Assembly: GCF_024139115.2 (NCBI RefSeq)
Contig: NC_085139.1
Location: forward strand, 5,365,533 to 5,429,532
Direction: 5' to 3'
Length of the DNA stretch: 64,000 nt
Source of the DNA: Armigeres subalbatus
Lineage: Eukaryota; Arthropoda; Insecta; Diptera; Culicidae
The position numbers and the translations under genes were made by a program. The notes beneath the pieces are model-generated. The model did no database searches and was not told the origin of the DNA. It worked only from the letters and a program-made list of their open reading frames with translations. This document shows positions 1 through 11,212 of the stretch, in pieces (within the stretch, counting starts at the first letter, position 1; each line of letters opens with the position of its first letter).

Positions 1-144
1 CAACACCGGAGCGCCATCACTGCTGATGACGTTGAGCTTCTCGCTCAACGGCGCTCTGATATGCAAGTAAGCTCAACGACTTTGCCGATCTTTCAAGTCG
101 GCCCTTTGCTCCACCGGAGGCGTACAGGACCCATAAGTAAGTAA
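1..144 (+). other. Unassigned open frame at left edge
   Basis: A frame open from the first base runs 47 codons to a TAA at 142-144 and enters from outside the window. It contains the stretch ADDVELLAQRRSDMQ. A GTAAGC at 67-72 could act as a splice donor and would leave a phase-0 exon end. The peptide does not match the basic region that should precede the bHLH exon at 4136. I do not recognise it; it may be the tail of a transposon ORF or chance. Confidence 0.15.
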
Positions 145-639
145 TTAAATAACCTCCATGCTGCTAGATAAAACTGAACTTAACAGTAAAAATCCTCTTC
201 AAAATTGTACAATACCCTTCAACCTACTTCTTTAATAGTTCGACATGGTAGAAAATATTCGGTGGCGTGGTAAATTTGCATACAGCTGCACGCCGACGCG
301 GCGACGGCATAAGAAAATCACAGATCTAACCGGAAGTTGGCCATCTCAAATTTCAAAATGGCGCCAAACACCAATTTCCGGCTTCCGCTAATCGAGCCCG
401 TTCCGGCAATACCCAAGTTTTTGTCAATCAAATAGACTGATAAAATTTTCACTTATCAGTAATTTCTTTTAAGTCTTTTTCAATGAAAAGGACTTAGAAA
501 ATTTTTCGATGGTATTTTTTTACACGGATTTTCGAATTAACGCGGTTTTTTTACACGGTTTTTTTGCGAGGTACGTATCCCCCTCGTAAAAAAAAACCTA
601 GGTGTATATAAAATGACTACTCTCTCTATTTTAGAGTAC
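145..639. other. Intergenic or intronic sequence, nothing recognised
   Basis: AT-rich sequence with no supported gene. Bases 520-600 carry repeats of a short T-rich motif (tttacacggttttt) seen as low-complexity filler. If exon 4136 has an upstream exon to the left of the window, this is intron. Confidence 0.4.
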
Positions 640-2110
640 AGCTCTTTTTGTTTCTCCTCGGCAGCTGAGTGCCACCTAATTAAATAGGAACGAATTCAGT
701 ATCGTTGTTTGCGTATTGCTCTCGAATGCATGCATTCAACGCATAACATGAGCTTCGAGGTGCTTGCTGGAGTCACTCTTGAAAAGCATCATTACTGGAG
801 CCTCACTTAGAATACTGATTAAATGTGGAACAAGTAACAAACTTGTCTTAGAAAACTTTGATAATTCAAAGGTCAAGTTCATCGGTCAAGATACCTGAGA
901 GTCAGTCAGTCAGATCTTTGTCTTCCATGTTATAATCCGCCTAGATTGACTACATTAAAGACAGTTCCTCCATTGAATGCGATCTGCCCATGAAATATGC
1001 TATTAAAGGAATAGCAGATCACCTTCGACAAATATCTATTCCCTATGTATGCAGCCAACGCTACCTTATGGGTTTTAAAATACCACCACCATGTTGCTGA
1101 CCTGGCTTGAGCTTGAGCTTGATTGACTACTCGTAGTTGCTACTCCATTATGACCAGATCAGCTGTTCTTGCACAGGGAACCAACAGATGTTTGCTTGGG
1201 ACTAGCACACATCTTCAATGTACAAGTACTGGTGATCTCATTTGTTAGGTCATACTGGCGCCTGCCACGTCAGAATGCAAGTCAATATAGGGAAGGGGGA
1301 GGTAATGATGATGCAATCACTCGCCCACTGCAAGCCGAATATACCTCTGCACTTGCCACGAGTTCATGCGGAATTTGTTGGAATTTCTGGGTTAGGTTGG
1401 AGAGGCAGAGGTCCGTCTTGGTTAACGAGCTGCCAATGTGATAGATAGGAGAAGGTAACTGATGGAATTTATAATTGGATGTAGGAAAATGATTAATTTT
1501 ATTACCGGCCGCGCAATGCAGAACACAATAATTCGGCCGACCGCGCGATCGTTCTGCTGTCCGGAACAAGAGAGATCACGCACTGAACTCACCACCACCA
1601 TGTTGCTGACCTGGCAGCAATTAACTTCACTTTGGGGATAATTTCCTATCAGCCCGTAGACCATTATTTTATCTTCTTGGATAGATTTAAACTTAGTATC
1701 GAGGTACTCCGATCGATGAAACCATGTTAAGCGTGTATCTTACTTTCTTACAACTTTAAGAGAGCAGATGCGTGACTTGGTAGAATGATCATTGATCATT
1801 CAATATTACCTTTGTATGGGCACATCCCACTGCCTAATCTATGGGAATCTATGAGAAGGCGGACTCGCTAGCAAAGCACACAGGAAGGCGAAGTTTATGA
1901 TAGACAAATCTTGAACAACGAGTTTTTCTCATTAGTCCGTCAGAGTACTCTTGAAAATTGGCAAATGATTTGTTCACACAATTTTCCATAGTTCCAAATA
2001 TATCTGTGCGAGCGTGGTTCAGAGGTGAGGACTTAAGTCGAGGCTTCATACGCGTGATGTCGAGGCTTATGTCCAATCACTATACCATTGGTAGTTTTGT
2101 TAAGGATATT
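640..2110 (+). pseudogene. Decayed I-like non-LTR ORF2, RT tail and RNase H
   Basis: Translated pieces in shifting frames match, in the same order, the better preserved minus-strand copy at 33824-35200. Around 680-760 is the equivalent of its RT tail. Around 1607-1670 are VADLAAINF and QPVDHYFIF, the RNase H region with the ELAAI-type acidic motif altered to DLAAI. Around 2050-2090 is SRLMSNHY, the C-terminal block. Many stops and indels make it non-functional. It is interrupted by a 484-bp insertion at 1107-1590, flanked by a 25-bp direct repeat of the RNase H sequence. RNase H downstream of RT is typical of the I clade; the family name is inferred. Confidence 0.7.
1107..1590 (-). mobile_element. 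Short retroposed repeat with 25-bp target duplication
   Basis: The segment is bounded by an exact 25-bp direct repeat at 1082-1106 and 1591-1615, both beginning accaccaccatgttgctga. The plus strand begins ttgagcttgagcttgattga, so the minus-strand copy ends in a (caagct)n-type tail. About 380 bp (1107-1490) are nearly identical to 53683-54063. The remaining 5' part (1500-1590, minus strand) differs from the tRNA-like head of that second copy. It is read as a retroposed SINE, or as a 5'-truncated LINE 3' end. Confidence 0.75.
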
Positions 2111-2674
2111 TTTTTTCGAATAAATTCATTGTTACATTGTCACCCCTTCGCTGTGAGCGTTGCATATCCTCGTGTTGAAACATAATGAATTTTTAGTTCA
2201 AATTCAAATGAAAAATCGTTCGCTTAGAGCGATCGATTGTTTAGCCGAACGATGGATAAACAATTCAACACTTTTTCTAAAATATCAGATAAGTAAATGC
2301 TAATATTGTTGTATATAAAAATATCCGCACTAATTAATAAAATAGAAGTTGCATATAGGTCACATCATTTTCCATGGTGAATTTTGATCTATGTTTTTGT
2401 TTACCCCGCCCAACTTACCCAACTTCCTTCCCGTGGTAATTGTGGAGATGCAGAGGTATTGTCGGTTTCTTGTAGCAACAATAAACACACGCTAACATTC
2501 CCTTTCTTTCCCAACTGACTGTAAGGACTTAGCGGCCGGCACCTTTATTGATCAACATTTGAGAGCTGCTGGAACCTGCACCCCGAGAATAAATTAGATG
2601 ACAAACTTCAACCACTATTCACTTGGATCGAAGTGCCAGCTCTGATCAATCACGGAGTAGCAACCATTGATATG
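2111..2674. other. No gene recognised
   Basis: AT-rich sequence after the I-like remnant. I see no coding or repeat structure I can name. Confidence 0.4.
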
Positions 2675-3311
2675 TACAGTAGAGTGATTCAAATTTTGAC
2701 TTTTTTGCCCCCCGGTGCTTAAACGATTGCATTTGCCTTTTTATTAACCCACCTAAATTTTTAGCTAATTTGGATGTAAATTGAGTGAGCACGCGCGGTT
2801 TGAAGTTTGTATGAAAATTGCTATGAAAACGGTAACTTTCATGGAAAACCGTTCCCCAACGCTTCCCTTTTAGCTCTAACAACATATGAGTACATAGGCA
2901 ACATAGGAAATTTTACAAGGAAACAGGCCGTCTTTGTTGCGAAACGATTTAATGCTCGCAAGAAAAGTTATTAAAGGAAATACTGAATCGGGGGAATTTC
3001 AATTTAACACGTAAAAGAATAACATCAATATCAATAATGAGCATTTTTGTTTTCTTCATAACTTTGCTTCCAAACGAGAAATCGCTTTGCAACAATAACT
3101 GCCTCTCAGCTTGAGAAGTATTCTGTGTAGGCAATGTGTTGATTATATTTAAATAGTTCATGGACCACCTCTCGGAACGATCTTCCACATAAGGGTCAGT
3201 TTTCACAGTATTTTCCATACAAACTTCAAATGACGTGTGCACAGTCAAATTACATCCAAAATTGCTAAAAATTTAGGAAGTTTATTAAAACTCTAACTAC
3301 ACTCTAATGTA
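2675..3311. repeat. MITE with imperfect terminal inverted repeats
   Basis: The left end tacagtagagtg at 2675 and the right end cactctaatgta at 3311 are inverted copies. The similarity continues inwards: aaatttttagc, ttggatgtaa and ttgaagtttgtatg occur at 2755-2815 and, reverse-complemented, at 3215-3280. The outermost TA could be the target duplication. The short frames inside are not coding. Confidence 0.6.
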
Positions 3312-4135
3312 CAGTCAGTCTAAGCTGCTAAGCTCTACTAAAGTCCCCCCAGCCATGTTCTTAAGTTAGATCAATTTTAAAATTTTGTTCCACATGCAGG
3401 CTCCATATAACCAAACATATATTGCTAGAATCGTATCAGTACAACGCAAACTCCTAGGCCTCGCTTTTCATGGAGAAACCCTTCTGACCTTCCAAAGCAA
3501 TGATGAAAAGTACATATTTCAACATCAACAGTAAGGCCATCTTCAGTGTCTAGTACTTGGCTCGACATGTCGATTAATATCTATCTGTAATTATACTTTA
3601 ACGAATCTCGCGCTAAGAATCATACTCTGCTTTAGACCCTTTATCTCACCAAACCATTACATTACAAACCATTGATAAAAAAACATCGACGAAAAGAAAT
3701 CGATCAATGCAGTTACGCCCATATGATCCTAAGCGCAATAAATGTGATTTTAGGCATCTGATGATGGTTGAAGTGTAGTGAGCCGAAACGCGTAACGCTA
3801 AATTGCTGTTTTGATTTATTTTTCACTGAAAAAAAAAGCCAATTAAAACAACACATAAGTTTCCACGGTGATTAAACCCCAGTTGTGGTAATTCAGGGAT
3901 TTGTCGTATTTTCAACGTCTCTGAAGTGTAACCAAAGTAACTTTATACATGCATGTTCTTCCAAAATTTCTGGCAAACTGACGTATTCAGTAATTGTAAT
4001 CTGTCATGTGTAGATCATCTAGATCGTCTCTCAACAAATTATAATGGAACGACAAGTATACTGCCGTAGTCACTAATTCGTTCTTTTGGCCTTGTGACTT
4101 AATTAATCGCAATCTATCAATTTTCTTTTCTACAG
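3312..4135. other. Intron tail before bHLH exon with foldback remnant
   Basis: Bases 3519-3590 (aacatcaacagtaaggcc, then cttcagtgtc) match the arm of the foldback family at 54858-55094. Bases 3757-3810 carry a gagccgaaacgcg repeat motif. The last bases are a good 3' splice site: the pyrimidine-rich ttttcttttctacag ends at 4135. Confidence 0.5.
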
Positions 4136-4258
4136 GTGAACGAAGCCTTCGAAGTCCTAAAACGCCGCACCAGTACAAACCCAAATCAACGATTACCGAA
4201 GGTGGAAATCCTGAGGAATGCTATTGAATACATTGACAGCTTGCAGGCGCTCCTAGAG
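4136..4258 (+). CDS. nau: MyoD-family bHLH exon (nautilus orthologue)
   Basis: This phase-0 exon of 41 codons starts after the ctacag acceptor and ends at a GT donor (4259). The translation begins [11 protein letters not shown], contains [19 protein letters not shown], and ends SLQALLE. That is helix 1 (last part), the loop and helix 2 of the myogenic bHLH domain, nearly residue for residue as in Drosophila nautilus and vertebrate MyoD. The product is a nuclear transcription factor that dimerises with an E protein (Daughterless in flies), binds E-boxes and acts in muscle founder specification. The upstream exon should supply the basic region ending RLRK; I did not find it in 1-4135. The splice before the valine is inferred from the acceptor and family alignment. 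The two introns immediately flanking this exon are in phase 0. Confidence 0.95.
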
Positions 4259-4327
4259 GTAATGCTACCCCATTAATTTCGATGACATTGAATCCTCAAA
4301 GCCATTCTTACTCGCTCATTTACCCAG
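4259..4327 (+). other. Short 69-bp intron of nau
   Basis: It begins gtaatg and ends tacccag. This is a typical insect minimal intron length, and joining 4258 to 4328 keeps frame. Confidence 0.85.
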
Positions 4328-4414
4328 GAAACGCCCCCTCTGCGACCGAGCTCGGACGATATTCTAACCGATAGCAGCTCGGCGTCCAGCTTTTCGACAC
4401 CCCAGGACTACATG
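4328..4414 (+). CDS. nau: nau linker exon after helix 2
   Basis: Phase-0 exon of 29 codons between the tacccag acceptor and the strong donor gtgagtg (4415). It reads ETPPLRPSSDDIL, then a serine-rich stretch, and ends STPQDYM. In the MyoD family the segment after helix 2 is an acidic and serine-rich linker of low conservation, so the sequence alone is weak evidence. The support comes from position, phase and the C-terminal QDYM. When joined to exon 3 this gives DYM-NCCSNSYL, which aligns with the DYLSSYAGAYL region of Drosophila nautilus. Confidence 0.87.
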
Positions 4415-6369
4415 GTGAGTGAAACGCATATTACCGACTATACGTTCGTCATTCGGTCCTATTAGCAGTGTTTCTCGCTGTGGCTTGCCATGTCAAATCG
4501 CACCTTGATCCATTAGCGCTCAACCGTGTGATCACGCGGTTTCGTTGAATAGGAAGTCGTTCCTCGCGACACTACAACGCGTTGACTTTCTGCAATGACG
4601 ATCGTCGCCTATTGCTCACACAGTAGGCAGGTGGGTGGGCATAATAACTGCGTGGTGATGCGGCGACGATGAAAATATTGTCGTTTAATTTTTGTTGATA
4701 AACACGCGTGTTGGAATCCATTTGTTTTCATTGAAGTACATGAGCACATTTTGAGTTGAGCATTCCGTCAACTAATTGGAAGATTTGTAAAAAGGCTCAC
4801 TCATTGAAGAGTTACAATTTCATTCAAAAGTTTGCTTAGCATTCGTATGCTTGCGTTACTTGTTTTATGGATGGCGCCTGATGCTGCACTGCATTATATT
4901 CCAAACTCTCATTTGCTCATTTGCACACACGATCGGACGCAAAAGTTGATTAATGTCGTTTACGAATGGAATGGCTTGGTAGATCATTAATCGTTCGGAG
5001 ATGATGATGAGGATCAAGGCGAAAAATAAAATGAAACGATAATACTTTGTAGCGAAATTCCATTCGAGTGTGGGGATACTTCTCGTCACAAATGACCGCG
5101 TGACTACACCGAAAAGAAATGAAATCAGGTGCAATATTGTTTGAATGGCTTTTCGTTCATTCATTTAATTATATTATTAAATAAGTATAGTTTTTGTTTT
5201 GTGATGCAATATGATATTTATCATCAACTATTAGTAACGATAATTTTTACCAGATGAAGAATTCCAAACTTCTTTTGTCTGTGGATAATCTTTTTTTTAT
5301 CTTTTGTATAGTGAAAAATCACTGTAGATTGTGTAGGTTACAATAAAATTAATAACCTTACGGGCAACTGCCATTTATCGAACCTCTACGAATTTGTCTA
5401 CTCTGACTTGTTTGCGGAAAAGGTGTGGAAAGCAGAAATCTCAATTAGTGAAAACGAAAACGCCCGCTGACAGTTCTTGTAGCGCAAGTTCGTGACACCA
5501 CGTCACCATGGCATCAGCACCTCCCGACGGCCAGATTTGAAAACATAATTAGTTTCTAAGTGCAGTGATCGCAGTGATCCGGTGTCAACACATTCCCTGA
5601 TGATGCTGACTGACTGCGTTCGGTTTGCTGGGCGGGAGATTCTCCAAAATCTTTCGTCTCAGATCACGGCGCGGCGGCGACGTCGACGACGTCATGCTCG
5701 ATCGCAGGGTACGATGCGGCCGCTGGCTGGAACGCACAAGCCAGAAGGCATGACGGCACAGTACTGAAAAGTAGATGCAGCAGTTTGGGGGGCAGTTGAA
5801 AAATTTCGAACCATTTATTTTGCCGCTAGTCATAATATGTCACGTTGTCATGCTGGCTGACTGTACGGGTGCTCCTGTTCGCCAAGCCAAGCGGGACAAA
5901 TGTCAAAGTGGGTGGCACCGCGACGAGGTGGACAGTTTACAATTGGATAGTTGAGGATATTATTATGTTAGAACGGGTGTTGTTTGGGTTCGGCGACTTG
6001 GACAACATGGACAGAAGTGCCATTGCCATTTTCAACGATGTTTCCCGTGCGTGTCAACAGAAATGTGGAAATTGAGAAATTAGTTTGGTTGGAGGTCGAT
6101 GACGTTGTTGACCTATGCATATGTATGATCTGTCTTTGGTAGAACGATAGTGTTGTTTATATGGGTGAAGCGGGCGTGCGAAATAATAACTCATATAGGA
6201 TACCTTTTCAAAATGTGTCTATATCAATAACACTTTGTTGCCTTTGCTAAGATCTCAGTCAAATTAATCAGAAAAACTCAAACTTGCGCATCGTAGTAAA
6301 AAAAAAATAGTGACTAATTGGGGTTCTGCTAATCCGCATCAAGCATCAATGAAAAATTATCCAATTTTA
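4415..6369. other. Apparently unique 5' part of the giant intron
   Basis: No transposon, tandem repeat or coding region is recognised. It includes more GC-rich stretches (4480-4680, 5460-5930) than the repeat-derived DNA around it. Short open frames at 5582-6075 show no family resemblance. First-intron sequence this close to a developmental gene could hold enhancers; that is inference only. Confidence 0.4.
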
Positions 6370-7000
6370 CGCAGGATCGGCTGCCCATTAATCTTGAGAC
6401 TAGGACCGGACAGATGATGCCGTCCATTGCACACATGACCGCGGACGCTTTTTCCGGCCCACATGGTGAAGCCAACCGACGAGGCCCACCGATGAACTGC
6501 ACTAGCCGCTGTATCCGACTACTACAAGCAGGATGTCGTCCGCGTAGACGAAGATGTAGATGTTCTTGGGAAGGGCATTGAAGACCCCATTCATGGCAAC
6601 CAGAAACAGGGTTACTGCCAGAACAGACCCCTGCGGGACCCCAGTCTCCTCTGGGAAGGTTCTGGAGGCGGAATTGCCGATAAAGACCCGGAAGGACCGG
6701 CGGGTGAGGAAGTTGTGCACAAAAGCTAGGATGTTACCAGTGAAACCCCAGTCCACCAGCTGCTTGAGCACTAGTGGGGTCCAAGTGCGGTTAAACGCCT
6801 TCGAAATATCCAGGGAAACTAGATCGACGTGTTTCCCTTGGTCAAAGGCGATTTAGAGTACGTCTCCTAATCCGGCAAAGTATGAACTTGCCCCATATTC
6901 CGGGCAGAATTATGTCCTGTAAGATTAAAGGACTCTGTGGCACTCTCGGCTCTCTCCCCATCAATCGTTAGGTCGTTCACTTCGTTGATCCAGTTCCTTC
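6370..7000 (-). pseudogene. LOA-type reverse transcriptase, inverted 5' part
   Basis: Minus-strand translation from about 6862 downwards gives GKHVDLVSLDISKAFN (RT motif A, with its catalytic Asp), TGVPQGSVL (motif B), and FVYADDILLVV (the catalytic YADD box). After a frame change come WASSVGFTMWAGKS and LKINGQPIL near 6375-6450. A stop codon precedes motif A (LGDVL then stop). The next residues of the family continue on the opposite strand from about 7003. This is therefore the 5' portion of one element, inverted relative to its 3' portion. The assignment to LOA or a close RNase H-bearing clade is from motif memory. Confidence 0.8.
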
Positions 7001-7002
7001 CT

Positions 7003-7870
7003 TGAATACTCAATTTCGACCCCATCCTACCGAAGTCGGCTGCAAATCAAGGATCAACCTTGTTAAAACTTTATCAAGACCGCATAGGATGAACAACAGG
7101 GCCAATCGGTATCGTATCAGCCAAGCGCTGATTGACAGTAGACTTCTGTACGGACTGGAACTGACTTGTGTAGCACGTTGTGAGCTTGTCAACATACTCT
7201 CCCCAGTATTCAACCAATACCTATGCATAGCTTCCGGACTTCTTTCTCCCACATCCGCTGAGGCTGCCTGCAGGGAAGCAGGTGTCCTCCCATTTCGCCA
7301 TCGTGTACAAATGGCTATTTGCCTAAAATCCGCCGCATACGCTTCCGCCACATCCGAAAACCATAGGAACCCTCTCCTAGCTCAAAGGGGTTCGGATCAT
7401 GCACACGAAGGCCGACGTCAGTTTCTAACCGGTGGCTAGGGTCGACTGGTATGGAGCGAGGAGCTGGCACTCCTCCAGAGTTTAGGGTCCATGAGCATCG
7501 ATACACTGACGGTTCCCTTTCGAGAGAAGGGGTCGGCTTAGGAGTTACTGGGAACAACCTAACGCTCTCGGACAGCCTTTCTACACAATGCAGCGTCTTC
7601 TCGGCGGAAACCACAGCTCCGTTGATTGCCGCTACTACCCCCTCCGACAAACCAGCCCTAGTTCTGACTGATTCCGCTAGTGCCATCGCTGCGGTACAAA
7701 GTGACCACCCGAAACATCCATGGATCCAGGCCATCCTCGCTAGTGAACAACAATCGACAACCTTCGCCTGGATTCCCGGGCACTGTGGGGTGTCAGACAA
7801 CGTCAATGCGGACATTCTGGCAGGAGCCATACCTGGCCATACCCGATTCTTACATAAAAACTTACTCGGA
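7003..7870 (+). pseudogene. LOA-type RT tail and RNase H domain
   Basis: The first frame (7003-7437) carries INLVKTLSRPHR, RISQALIDSRLLYGLEL and EAGVLPFRHRVQ, the RT thumb/connector. The second frame (7451 onward) carries RNase H motifs in order: YTDGS, AETTAPLIAA, TDSASAIAAVQ and WIPGHCGVSDNVNAD, so all acidic residues are present. A stop at 7438 and a frame change separate the two. Similarity fades after about 7850, so the 3' end is truncated. It is the continuation of the inverted part at 6370-7000. Confidence 0.82.
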
Positions 7871-8099
7871 AACTCGCCACCAATTTGCCAGTTTAATCAA
7901 TTCAAATTGATTATCAACTGTAAAAAACTAAAAAGTGAAGCCCAATCGGGTTGTACGCAAAAGTGACGTTGAACTACGTAGCTGTATGTAATGTGAAGGT
8001 TTTCGACTTATCCTGTTGCTTATCATGTGCTCCTGAGATTGAGTGAGCATTATGAAGGATGATAAAAATAAAATCTTCAAATAATTGAGAATTAACAAC
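7871..8099. other. No gene recognised
   Basis: AT-rich spacer between the LOA remnant and the satellite-flank duplication. Confidence 0.35.
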
Positions 8100-9060
8100 A
8101 CTCTCAAGCGATTACATATAAAAATTATCAATTGATAAAAACTCGCTAGAGAGTAAGAATCGTTCGATAACTGTATTGTACGTTTACTTGCTAGGTGGAC
8201 ACGGTCGGTTAGAGTAGCCGTTCCACCAAGTGTTCGTTGAAGTAGTCGCTAGAGTATTCGCTGTTGGTTTGAGCGAGACAAAGTAAACGTCAAACAATTT
8301 CAACCAGCAATCTGAGTGAAAGAGCGAATATTTGTTTAGCTACAACCACGTGATTTTTGGCATTTGCATTTTTGGCGGATAAAAGAATGACCACGTGTCC
8401 CAGTAGTTGAGGGGTAGTTAGATGTATATGATATTTATTACCTGAGCGTGAGATATAAAATGTTTAATACTTGCCCCAAAAAACCGCGAAAAAAATATCT
8501 ACATTATTTCATGAAGTTCTGCGACTGTAATATTGAAGAATTGATTTCATTTGACTAAATATTTGTAATCATTGAAATTAAGTTTTATAGGACATTAACA
8601 TTGCCGTTCCCCTCGATTTTTGCGCTTAGTCTGAGTACCCGTAAAAGTAATCGGGAAAATCTTGATATCGAGTAAATTCACAATATCTCGATTTGAAGCG
8701 TACCAATGCAAAGGCGGGCATAGAAAGTTTTCAATTAATAACTAAAAATAGCTAATAAATTACTAAGTTGAAAAGCAGACCACCGTGTGAAAACCGTGTG
8801 AAAAATCGCATAAAAAGCAATTTGTGTAAAAAACCGAATGGAAAACGATCTCAGTGTACTTTGGGTAGGAAGCGTTGACTCTTCCTTGATCGAATGGTCC
8901 AAGAAAATTGGACATCCATCGAGAAACAGCTAAGATATTAACGATCAAAGTCTATTATATTTTTCTGACGTTTTAGGATTTTTTGCAATCGTACAGGGTA
9001 CCCCAATATAGAAAAGACAGACGTAGTTCTACGTCCAAGGGATATCTTACCAATGCCTTT
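8100..9060. repeat. Left flank of 23-bp satellite, copy A
   Basis: Bases 8110-8180 and 8577-9060 recur in the same order at 10651-10720 and 10728-11212 with only scattered differences. The intervening 8181-8576 is absent from the second copy. It is the non-repetitive portion of a tandem segmental duplication that also includes the satellite. It contains the phrase gttcgataactg, reminiscent of the MITE at 15557. Confidence 0.8.
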
Positions 9061-10650
9061 TGAAAGGAGACTTCCAGGACTCTTGAAAGGAGGCTACCGG
9101 GCCTCTTGATAGGAGGCTACCGGGCCTCTTGAAAGGAGGCTACCGGGCCTCTTGGATGGAGGATTCCGGGCCTCTTGAAAGGAGGCTTCCGGGCCTCTTG
9201 AAAGGAGGCTTCCGGGCCTCTTGAAAGGAGGTTTCCGGGCCTCTTGAAAGGATTCTTCCGGGCGTCTTGAAAAGAGGCTTCCGGGCCTCTTGAAAGAAGG
9301 CTTCCAGGCCTTTTGAAAGGAGGCTTCCAGGCCTGTTGAAAGGAGGCTTCCAGGCCTCTTGAAAGGAGGCTTCCAGGCCTCTTGAAAGGAGGCTTCCAGG
9401 CCTCTTGAAAGGAGGCTTCCAGGCCTCTTGAAAGGAGGCTTCCAGGCCTCTTGAAAGGAGGCTTCCAGGCCTCTTGAAAGGAGGCTTCCAGGCCTCTTGA
9501 AAGGAGGCTTCCAGGCCTCTTGAAAGGAGGCTTCCAGGCCTCTTGAAAGGAGGTTTCCAGGCCTCTTGAAAGGAGGCTTCCAGGCCCCTTGAAAGGAGGC
9601 TTCCAGGCCTCTTGAAAGGAGGCTTCCAGGCCTCTTGAAAGGAGGCTTCCAGGCCTCTTGAAAGGAGGCTTCCAGGCCTCTTGAAAGGAGGCTTCCAGGC
9701 CTCTTGAAAGGAGGCTTCCAGGCCTCTTGAAAGGAGGCTTCCAGGCCTCTTGAAAGGAGGCTTCCAGGCCTCTTGAAAGGAGGCTTCCAGGCCTCTTGAA
9801 AGGAGGCTTCCAGGCCTCTTGAAAGGAGGCTTCCAGGCCTCTTGAAAGGAGGCTTCCAGGCCTCTTGAAAGGAGGCTTCCAGGCCTTTTGAAAGGAGGCT
9901 TCCAGGCCTCTTGAAAGGAGACTTCCAGGCCTCTTGAAAGGAGACTTCCAGGCCTCTTGAAAGGAGACTTCCAGGCCTCTTGAAAGGAGACTTCCAGGCC
10001 TTTTGAAAGGAGGCTTCCAGGCCTCTTAAAAGGAGGCTTCCGGGCCTCTTGAAAGGAGGCTTCCGGGCCTCTTGAAAGGAGGCTTCCGGGCCTCTTGAAA
10101 GGAAGCTTCCAGGCCTCTTGAAAGGAGGCTTCCAGGCCTCTTGAAAGGAGGCTTCCAGGCCTCTTGAAAGGAGGCTTCCAGGCCTCTTGAAAGGAGGCTT
10201 CCAGGCCTCTTGAAAGGAGGCTTCCAGGCCTCTTGAAAGGAGGCTTCCAGGCCTCTTGAAAGGAGGCTTCCAGGCCTCTTGAAAGGAGGCTTCCAGGCCT
10301 CTTGAAAGGAGGCTTCCAGGCCTCTTGAAAGGAGGCTTCCAGGCCTCTTGAAAGGAGGCTTCCAGGCCTCTTGAAAGGAGGCGTCCAGGCCTCTTGAAAG
10401 GAGGCTTCCAGGCCTCTTGAAAGGAGGCTTCCAGGCCTCTTGAAAGGAGGCTTCCAGGCCTCTTGAAAGGAGGCTTCCAGGCCTCTTGAAAGGAGGCTTC
10501 CAGGCCTCTTGAAAGGAGGCTTCCAGGCCTCTTGAAAGGAGGCTTCCAGGCCTCTTGAAAGGAGGCTTCCAGGCCTCTTGAAAGGAGGCTTCCAGGCCTC
10601 TTGAAAGGAGGCTTCCAGGCCTCTTGAAAGGAGGCTTCCAGGCCTCTTGA
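9061..10650. repeat. 23-bp satellite array A, about 69 units
   Basis: Head-to-tail repeats of a 23-bp unit, ggcttccaggcctcttgaaa followed by gga. The core is almost invariant from about 9340 to 10640. Divergent units with ccggg instead of ccagg occur at the left edge (9061-9300) and at 10030-10110. Each unit has a small dyad, CCTC...GAGG. On the minus strand the unit has no stop in any frame. Because 23 is not divisible by 3, every frame reads the same 23-residue peptide (with SFQEAWKPPFKRPG) every 69 bp. The 526-codon open frame is therefore a by-product and I do not call it a gene. Confidence 0.95.
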
Positions 10651-11212
10651 GCGATCACATATAAAAATTATCAATTGATAAAAACTCGCTAGAGAGTAAG
10701 AATCGTTCGATAACTGAAATTAACTGAAATTAAGTTTTATAGGACATTAACATTGCCGTTCCCCTCGATTTTTTGTGCTTACACTGAGTAGCCGTAAAAG
10801 TAATCGGGAAAATCTTGATATCGAGTAAATTCACAATATCTCGATTTGAAGCGTACCAATGCAAAGGCGGGCATAGAAAGTTTTCAATTAATAACTAAAA
10901 ATAGCTAATAAATTACTAAGTTGAAAAGCAGACCACCGTGTGAAAACCGTGTGAAAAATCGCATAAAAAGCAATTTGTGTAAAAAACCGAATGGAAAACG
11001 ATCTCAGTGTACTTTGGGTAGGAAGCGTTGACTCTTCGTTGATCGAATTGTCCAAGACAATTGGACATCCATCGAGAAGCGGCTAAGATATTAACAATCA
11101 AGGTCTATTATATTTTTGTGACGTTTTTGGATTTTTTGCAATCGTAAAGGGTACTCCCAATATAAAAAAGACAGACGTAGTTCTACGTCCAAAGGATATC
11201 TTACCAATGTCT
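10651..11212. repeat. Satellite flank, copy B
   Basis: Second copy of the flank at 8110-8180 plus 8577-9060, joined directly at about 10718 where 8181-8576 is missing. It ends with acagacgtagttctacgtcc and a short run into the second array, as copy A does. Confidence 0.85.

Noticed and set aside
1..66. Left-edge frame with GTAAGC donor as the upstream exon of nau
   Set aside because: The phase would fit, but the peptide ends RRSDMQ instead of the basic RLRK that must precede VNEAF.
5582..6075. Two or three short frames in GC-rich intron DNA
   Set aside because: Composition alone opens them; no start context, splice sites or family match.
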